This document shows positions 42,308 to 43,521 of a stretch of DNA of 43,521 nt, piece by piece. Location: positions 1 to 43,521 of the forward strand of contig CANQFZ010000012.1 of NCBI GenBank assembly GCA_947600065.1. The letters are read 5' to 3'. The number at the start of each line of letters is the position of its first letter. Position 1 is the stretch's first letter. A program made the translations under genes and the position numbers. This stretch comes from an uncultured Clostridia bacterium. Lineage in GTDB: Bacteria; Bacillota; Clostridia; Oscillospirales; Ruminococcaceae. A model generated the notes under the pieces. That model saw nothing but the letters and a program-made list of their open reading frames with translations. It did no database searches and was not told the origin of the DNA.

Positions 42308-43120
42308 ATGATTATAGATTTCCACACCCACACTTTCCCCGACAAAATTGCCGAGAAAACAATTGCCTATCTCGCAGAAAAAGGCAACGTAAAGCCCTTT
42401 CGCGAGGGTACTCTTTCCTCGCTCAAAGAAAGCATGAAGCGCTCGGGGGTAGATTATTCCGTGATACTCCCCGTGGCGACCGTTCCGAGGCAGGTCGTTT
42501 CGATAAATAATCTTGCCGCCGAGCTTAACGGAAAGGACGGCATAATCTACGCGGGCGCTATCCACCCCGATTATGAGGACATAGACGGCGCGCTTGATTT
42601 CATAAAGAACGCGGGGCTTTTCGGAATAAAGCTCCACCCCGACTATCAGGGAGTTTATTTCAACGACCCGCGCTGTCTTCGCATAATGGAGGGCGCGGCG
42701 AAACGCGGGCTTTATATCGTCACGCACGCGGGAATTGACGTAGGTTATCCCGACGACGTACACTGCACGCCCGATATGGTGCTTGAAGTTCTTGAAAAGC
42801 TGGGAGGAATAATCGACGACAAGCTGATCTTAGCGCATTTAGGCGGCTGCGACCTGCCCGATGAAGTTCTCCAAAAACTGTGCAACAAGCCCGTTTACAT
42901 GGACACGGCGGTAGTGCTCGACCGTTATCCCGAAAAGTCGGTTGAAATAATCAAAAAGCACGGCGCGGACAAAATTCTGTTTGCAACGGACAGCCCGTGG
43001 GCCGACCAGAAAGCGTTTGTCGAGCTTTTAAAGAGCTTTGGATTTTCACAGAGCGAAAATGAAATGATGTTCAGCAAAAACGCCGAAAAAATTCTCGAAA
43101 GCGCGGGAAATGTGCTATAA
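42308..43120 (+). CDS. Amidohydrolase-family (Amidohydro_2) metal enzyme
   Basis: A 270-residue TIM-barrel protein of the amidohydrolase 2 family (COG2159). Metal or active-site residues are visible in DFHTHTFPD (His6, His8), the KLHPDYQG strand, VTHAGIDVG, ILAHLGGCD and the C-terminal catalytic Asp in FATDSPW. Family members hydrolyse or decarboxylate diverse, often aromatic or lactone, substrates, so no specific reaction can be assigned. AAAAGGAGATATAA supports the start. It is transcribed on its own from the promoter at 42244-42272, away from the aryl-acid operon, and stops 119 nt before the next gene's end. Confidence 0.88.
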   Translation: MIIDFHTHTFPDKIAEKTIAYLAEKGNVKPFREGTLSSLKESMKRSGVDYSVILPVATVPRQVVSINNLAAELNGKDGIIYAGAIHPDYEDIDGALDFIKNAGLFGIKLHPDYQGVYFNDPRCLRIMEGAAKRGLYIVTHAGIDVGYPDDVHCTPDMVLEVLEKLGGIIDDKLILAHLGGCDLPDEVLQKLCNKPVYMDTAVVLDRYPEKSVEIIKKHGADKILFATDSPWADQKAFVELLKSFGFSQSENEMMFSKNAEKILESAGNVL

Positions 43121-43194
43121 ATCATTATAACATTTTTGCAGAAAAAAGTCAACCCTCGGCGGGAAAATAGTTAAAAATAGACAAAAATGAACAA

Positions 43195-43221
43195 GGGGAA
43201 ACCTTTTAAAAAGGGTTCCCC
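43195..43221 (-). terminator. Terminator-like hairpin after the coiled-coil gene
   Basis: GGGGAAACCTTTT pairs with AAAAGGGTTCCCC (one A-G mismatch), flanked by ACAA and TTGT. It lies 18 nt past the coiled-coil gene stop. The stem resembles the long hairpin of repeat copies R2-R4, so it may be a worn partial copy. Confidence 0.5.
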
Positions 43222-43239
43222 ATTGTTGTCAAATGTTAT

Positions 43240-43521
43240 TCATATAGCTTGTTGTTTAACAGGAAACGGATCATCATTATCTGAATGCATTTCGATCCAC
43301 TTAACAACTTCGTTTGTAGCCACTCTTGTGATCTTGCCGTCTTCCTTGATTTCCTCGATATCGGTTTTCATCACTTCGATATCTTCTTTAATATCGCTGA
43401 CGTCTGTTTTCAAACCGCTGACGTCTGTTTTCAAACCGCTGACATCTGTTTTCAAAACACTGACGTCTGTTTTCAAAACACTGACGTCTGTTTTCAAACC
43501 GCTGACGTCTGTTTTCAAACC
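43240..43521 (-). CDS. Partial coiled-coil protein built from 7-residue repeats
   Basis: The gene enters from the right edge, so its 5' end is missing; 92 residues are visible from the first in-window Met, but the open frame continues beyond. Residues 1-42 are a tandem heptad, LKTDVSG/LKTDVSV, repeated about six times. Degenerate units DIKEDIEVMKTDIEEIKED follow, then the tail VVKWIEMHSDNDD. The pattern gives a long coiled coil with Leu and Val in the core. Similar heptad-repeat proteins are common as hypothetical proteins in Firmicutes. The 21-bp DNA repeats beneath it (43395-43520) make length change by slippage likely. The function is unknown. Confidence 0.7.
   Translation of the reverse strand, partial: GLKTDVSGLKTDVSVLKTDVSVLKTDVSGLKTDVSGLKTDVSDIKEDIEVMKTDIEEIKEDGKITRVATNEVVKWIEMHSDNDDPFPVKQQAI
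43395..43520 (+). repeat. Six tandem 21-bp repeats inside a coding region
   Basis: Six units of the form CGCTGACGTCTGTTTTCAAAC, with single-base variants (CGCTGACATC and CACTGACGTC forms). 21 bp encodes exactly seven residues, so copy-number change keeps frame. The array probably continues past the window edge. Confidence 0.9.

Noticed and set aside
43395-43520. Tandem repeats as a CRISPR array
   Set aside because: The 21-bp units are contiguous without spacers and encode heptads in frame.

Overview
The window looks like chromosomal DNA of an anaerobic Firmicute of class Clostridia, probably Oscillospirales/Ruminococcaceae. The basis is gene content: spoVS, ymdB, rqcH and trmK, a clostridial CpsB/CpsD/EpsG exopolysaccharide block, a ferredoxin-dependent indolepyruvate oxidoreductase, GGAGG ribosome binding sites and sigma-A promoters with 17-bp spacers. 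The genus cannot be fixed from sequence alone. No tRNA, rRNA, CRISPR array, phage or transposase gene was seen.

Layout. (1) 97-4680: thiamin operon thiE, a DUF3781-like gene, thiD and thiC behind one sigma-A promoter with no room for a TPP riboswitch, then a MATE transporter between two hairpin repeats. (2) 4845-7200: a minus-strand ECF sigma and membrane anti-sigma-like pair bracketed by two 300-bp direct copies of a multi-hairpin repeat. (3) 7221-16091, minus strand: DUF1858, trmK, Nif3-like, rqcH, valS, a nucleotidyltransferase, an APH-fold kinase and a PflX-like radical SAM protein, from one promoter at 16063-16091. (4) 16251-26226, plus strand: aspS, a divergent sigma-like protein with a large acidic membrane/propeller-like partner, a 34-residue membrane peptide at a perfect promoter, DUF624, purA, ymdB, spoVS, asparaginase and a uridine-kinase-like protein. 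(5) 26427-31979: exopolysaccharide control and polymerase genes (VanZ, Wzz-like, BY-kinase, CpsB phosphatase, EpsG, a membrane protein), then an apparently highly expressed surface protein with a GAAA-capped leader hairpin and tandem terminators. (6) 31981-32487: repeat-rich gap. (7) 32491-37814: a polar amino acid ABC transporter, divergent from metY, cysK and an Rrf2 regulator. (8) 38073-42204, minus strand: iorA, iorB, paaK and an ACT-domain gene. (9) 42308-43521: an amidohydrolase and the 3' end of a repeat-built coiled-coil gene cut by the window edge.

The most striking unit is the sulfur locus. The metY promoter carries two 17-bp palindromes of the form CCTAYT-N5-AGTAGG, one over the -35 and one at the transcription start, and the regulator most likely to bind them is encoded at the operon's end. 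The 167-nt leader contains a 20-codon ORF with a good Shine-Dalgarno and three Cys codons, overlapping a hairpin and followed by another with a T-run. This suggests repression by an Rrf2 protein layered on cysteine-dependent leader-peptide attenuation. The second notable feature is a dispersed family of hairpin repeats (at least seven copies) whose stems differ in sequence between copies yet stay perfectly paired.
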